Below are positions 61,641-64,000 of a stretch of DNA of 64,000 nt, in pieces (the first letter of the stretch is position 1; each line of letters opens with the position of its first letter). Position numbers and translations under genes: made by a program. A model generated the notes under the pieces. It was not told where the DNA came from and did no database searches. It saw only the letters and a program-made list of their open reading frames with translations. Source of the DNA: Candidatus Gastranaerophilales bacterium (GTDB taxonomy: Bacteria > Cyanobacteriota > Vampirovibrionia > Gastranaerophilales > Gastranaerophilaceae); contig CALVEA010000001.1 in assembly GCA_944326455.1 (NCBI GenBank), positions 107,383 to 171,382 on the forward strand, read 5' to 3'.

Positions 61641-62600
61641 ATGTATGATAAATCTATGGAAAAATATGTTTATCAAATGTTTATTCTTGGAACCGGAAAT
61701 CTGGATTCAGCCTTAAAAAGCGGATTGGGCGGTGTTATTTTCTTTACTCGGGATATCAAAGAAAAAGAGCAGTTTAAAAAACTTATAAAGGATATAAAAT
61801 CCAAAGCTGCCACCACACCGTTCCTTTCAATAGATCAGGAAGGCGGAAGAGTAGAACGAACAGAAAATATCCGTCCCAGAAGAGTTTCCCCAAGAGAAGC
61901 CTTTCAAAAAGGGGAAGATTTCTTACGCTCGCAATCAGAAGAGATAGCTTGCGAATTAAAAGAATATGGAATAAACCTCAATTTCTCCCCTTGCGCTGAT
62001 GTCAATACAAACCCGGATAATCCGATAATCGGCGACCGCTCATTTTCAGACAATCCGGACGATGTGATTAAGGGTATTGAAATTGTTACAAAAGCTTACC
62101 GAAAATACGGCATTATACCTTGTATAAAACATTTTCCGGGACATGGAGATGCTGACAAGGACAGTCATCTGACTCTGCCGCAGATAAATTTATCTCTAAA
62201 AAAAATGGAAGATATTCATATCAAACCTTTTAAATATGCGATAAATAATAACATTGAAATGATTATGGCGGCGCACCTGCACTGTACCTGCTTTGATAAA
62301 ACCCCGATTCCGGCATCACTAAGTCAAAATGCTATAGGATATTTGCGTAATACCCTCGGATATAACGGAGTTATAATAACCGATGATATGGTTATGAAAG
62401 GGGTACAAGATTTTGGGAGTTTGGAAGCTTGCATTATGGCAATAAATGCCGGGGTTGATATGTTTATATTCCGAGATTCGGATGAAAAGACCTTAAATCT
62501 TATTAAAAATCTGGCTGAAGTAGTTGCAAAAGATAAAGTTCTCTTTGAAAAAGTAAAAAAATCAAATGAAAGAATTCTAAAACTAAAAAGCAGGATTTAA
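61641..62600 (+). CDS. glycoside hydrolase family 3, NagZ-like beta-N-acetylhexosaminidase
   Basis: A 319-residue single-domain GH3 protein with FLSIDQEGGRVERT, CIKHFPGHGDADKDSH (with the catalytic His/Asp pair of bacterial NagZ) and the nucleophile in GVIITDDMVMKGV. It would remove GlcNAc from muropeptide fragments in peptidoglycan recycling. No signal peptide, so it is cytosolic. No ribosome site is seen; the start could also be ATG 61656. The stop codon lies inside the terminator palindrome. Confidence 0.9.
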   Translation: MYDKSMEKYVYQMFILGTGNLDSALKSGLGGVIFFTRDIKEKEQFKKLIKDIKSKAATTPFLSIDQEGGRVERTENIRPRRVSPREAFQKGEDFLRSQSEEIACELKEYGINLNFSPCADVNTNPDNPIIGDRSFSDNPDDVIKGIEIVTKAYRKYGIIPCIKHFPGHGDADKDSHLTLPQINLSLKKMEDIHIKPFKYAINNNIEMIMAAHLHCTCFDKTPIPASLSQNAIGYLRNTLGYNGVIITDDMVMKGVQDFGSLEACIMAINAGVDMFIFRDSDEKTLNLIKNLAEVVAKDKVLFEKVKKSNERILKLKSRI

Positions 62601-62615
62601 AAAATCCTGCTTTTT
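62585..62615. terminator. bidirectional terminator overlapping a stop codon
   Basis: AAAAAGCAGGATTT and its complement flank a short loop; the GH3 stop codon (TAA, 62598-62600) lies in the loop region. It separates convergent genes. Confidence 0.8.
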
Positions 62616-62623
62616 GAATTTTA

Positions 62624-62917
62624 TTAGACCGCCTGTTGAGCAGCTGCAGCCTTTTCCGCTTCAAAACAATCTCTGCATAAAACATCCCTGCCTTGAGTCG
62701 GATTAAATGGAACCTGCGTTTGTACACCGCATTTTGCACAAACAGCGTCATACATTTTTTTCTTTCCTCTACGCTGCTGTTTTTTAGCCTTACGGCATTC
62801 CGGGCATCTTTTCGGCTTATTTGCTAAACCTTTTTCTGCATAAAATTCCTGTTCGCCGGAAGTGAAAATAAACTCACAACCACACTCCTCACAAATAAGC
62901 GTTTCATCTTGGTACAT
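62624..62917 (-). CDS. zinc-ribbon protein with four CXXC pairs
   Basis: A 97-residue protein with CEECGCEFIFTSGEQEFYAE (probable zinc-ribbon group PF13451), CPECRKAKKQQ, then CAKCGVQTQVPFNPTQGRDV and CRDCFEAEKA. So it makes two zinc-binding knuckle pairs. Relatives are found in many bacteria with unknown roles, perhaps nucleic-acid or protein binding. GGAG is 8 bases before the ATG at 62917; the longer frame is not supported. Confidence 0.85.
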   Translation of the reverse strand: MYQDETLICEECGCEFIFTSGEQEFYAEKGLANKPKRCPECRKAKKQQRRGKKKMYDAVCAKCGVQTQVPFNPTQGRDVLCRDCFEAEKAAAAQQAV

Positions 62918-63037
62918 CGCATGTTCTCCTAAATAATTAATTGACTTTGGCTTAAATAAACCGTTCAACCATTCTATACTTTTTTTAGGGGAACGTCAAG
63001 TATTACAAGGATTTTTCAAAATATAATGCAACAAAAG

Positions 63038-63475
63038 TTAAACTTTTCCGGTTGAACCAAAGCCGCCTTCACCTCGCACTGTAGCCGTTAATTCAGTAAC
63101 AACCTCAATTTTAGCCTGCTCAACCCTGGCAATGACCATTTGCGCAATTCTTTCATCCGGCTGAATAGTATAAGGTTCATTAGAAAGATTAACAACCGGG
63201 ACACAAACCTCTCCCCTGTAATCTTCATCTATCGTACCAACGCAATTGATAAGACTTATACCATGTTTAATTGACAAGCCTGAGCGCGGTCTGATTTGAG
63301 CTTCATATCCATGTTCCAGTTCTATCTTTAATCCGGTCGGGATGAGACGTCTTTCAAGCGGCTGTAAAGTAATACCGTCTTCAATAGCTGCACATAAATC
63401 CATGCCGGCAGCGCCTTCTGTTTTATATTCCGGGACAAATTTATTGTGTTCCATTCTGTAAATTTTTAAAATCAT
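63038..63475 (-). CDS. dut: dUTP diphosphatase
   Basis: The trimeric enzyme hydrolyses dUTP to dUMP. The 145-residue protein has all five motifs: motif 1 AGMDLCAAI, motif 2 PRSGLSIKHG, motif 3 INCVGTIDEDYRGE, motif 4 PDERIAQMVI and motif 5 RGEGGFGSTGKV. It lies 12 bases after the small upstream gene on the same strand. Confidence 0.97.
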   Translation of the reverse strand: MILKIYRMEHNKFVPEYKTEGAAGMDLCAAIEDGITLQPLERRLIPTGLKIELEHGYEAQIRPRSGLSIKHGISLINCVGTIDEDYRGEVCVPVVNLSNEPYTIQPDERIAQMVIARVEQAKIEVVTELTATVRGEGGFGSTGKV

Positions 63476-63486
63476 AAAACCCTCAA

Positions 63487-63726
63487 TTAAGCTTGTATAA
63501 TAGTTCTTCCATCAACGACTTCTTTTGGGAAAATAGTAAACTCCTCAAGATTTTCTATTCCCATTTTTTGCTTAGCTTTTGAGACATTACCGGAAGGATT
63601 TGATTCATTGGATTTAACAAACGGATTTACGCCTTCCGGAGAAGACATAAAACTATTACTGTAACGAATGAATAAATTTTTTCTGGCATTATTCTGACCA
63701 ATATGTGATATAGCTGAAACTTCCAT
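63487..63726 (-). CDS. small hypothetical protein
   Basis: A 79-residue protein starting MEVSAISHIGQNNARKNLFI. It has a Ser/Asn/Pro-rich middle with SPEGVNPFVKSNES and a C-terminal IFPKEVVDGRTIIQA. No signal or membrane segment. Co-directional with dut and 12 bases upstream of it. The start style, a short N-terminal stretch such as M[EQ]V..I, recalls the gene at 11.4 kb. Family unknown. Confidence 0.6.
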   Translation of the reverse strand: MEVSAISHIGQNNARKNLFIRYSNSFMSSPEGVNPFVKSNESNPSGNVSKAKQKMGIENLEEFTIFPKEVVDGRTIIQA

Positions 63727-64000
63727 AAATATTACCTTTACATATCTGAGGGTAAATAATCATTGGGATAAATTTACCCGAAAAACGACTTTTAACAGAA
63801 ACTATTTTCTTGCAGAATTAATTTTATGTCAATATAAATATAAAAGTTTGTAACAAAAAAATGTTTGTGATAGAATATTTTTTGTTAATTGAAAAGTTAA
63901 TATTTGTGTCGATGTAGGACTCCGCTGAAAAAGCAACTAAATGTTGCTTTTGAAGATGGAGCAGGCGAGTTCGAGCATAAGCGAGACGAGCCGTATACAA
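63727..64000. other. intergenic, AT-rich then a hairpin-rich GC-rich edge
   Basis: The first 180 bases are AT-rich with no gene. From about 63909 a richer stretch begins: AAAAGCAAC and GTTGCTTTT form a hairpin (63931-63952), followed by GGAGCAGGCGAGTTCGAGC and a sequence that looks structured. The window ends inside it, so it cannot be named. Confidence 0.4.

Overview
The window looks like a chromosomal segment of an uncultured, AT-rich, Gram-negative bacterium of the non-photosynthetic cyanobacterial sister lineage (Melainabacteria/Vampirovibrionia, probably Gastranaerophilales). Sequence-level reasons: ThiE has the N-terminal extension typical of cyanobacterial ThiE, EF-Tu begins with a cyanobacterial-like N-terminus, MinC, MinD and MinE occur together, KdsA implies Kdo-type lipopolysaccharide, and several small proteins have no recognisable family. 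This assignment is an inference from gene content; no database search was possible.

Layout. 0-9 kb: a partial unknown protein, thiE, an ECF sigma/anti-sigma pair, clpB, a repeat-filled gap, a soluble PAS histidine kinase and a phosphohexomutase. 9-17 kb: a lone sugar-ABC permease, aroA, a small unknown protein, kdsA, an orphan 2-hydroxyacyl-CoA-dehydratase-type activase, DedA, a hexapeptide acyltransferase and a secreted/axial-like coiled-coil protein. 17-28 kb: GH38 mannosidase, a DUF4127 protein, an AMIN-like membrane protein, a CCG-type Fe-S oxidoreductase, a second phosphohexomutase, QmcA/NfeD and small secreted proteins. 28-38 kb: tuf, the rpsF-ssb-rpsR cluster, YqeG, a U32 protein, a 400-bp structured repeat element, pckA, pilT and a GltD-like flavoprotein. 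38-47 kb: wecB, a CNNM/CorC-like protein, minCDE, a diverged prephenate-dehydratase-like protein and four flagellar rod genes behind a sigma-28-like promoter. 47-54 kb: three tRNAs (Thr, Thr, Tyr), a toxin-antitoxin cassette bracketed by 120-bp repeats, an EamA transporter and a nickel-pincer cofactor locus (larB, larC1, cbiMN, larE). 54-64 kb: a Tat operon (AKR, fused NapH/NapG-like Fe-S protein, tatA, tatC), an EmrB-like exporter, a pyruvyltransferase-like protein, a GH3 enzyme, a zinc-ribbon protein and dut.

The most interesting parts are: (1) the four-gene operon in which tatA and tatC sit with two redox proteins that carry twin-arginine motifs, one of them internal to a membrane protein; (2) the lar locus without larA and without the LarC2 half; (3) a 400-bp GC-rich hairpin-dense element bounded by related palindromes; (4) the toxin-antitoxin pair enclosed by palindromes and direct repeats; (5) a dispersed family of 8-bp-period arrays mixed with other repeat modules that fills the long intergenic gaps; (6) a stand-alone flagellar rod operon. 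Many genes end in long, GC-rich, near-perfect palindromic terminators shared by convergent neighbours, and several promoters lie so close to the ATG that leaderless mRNAs are likely.
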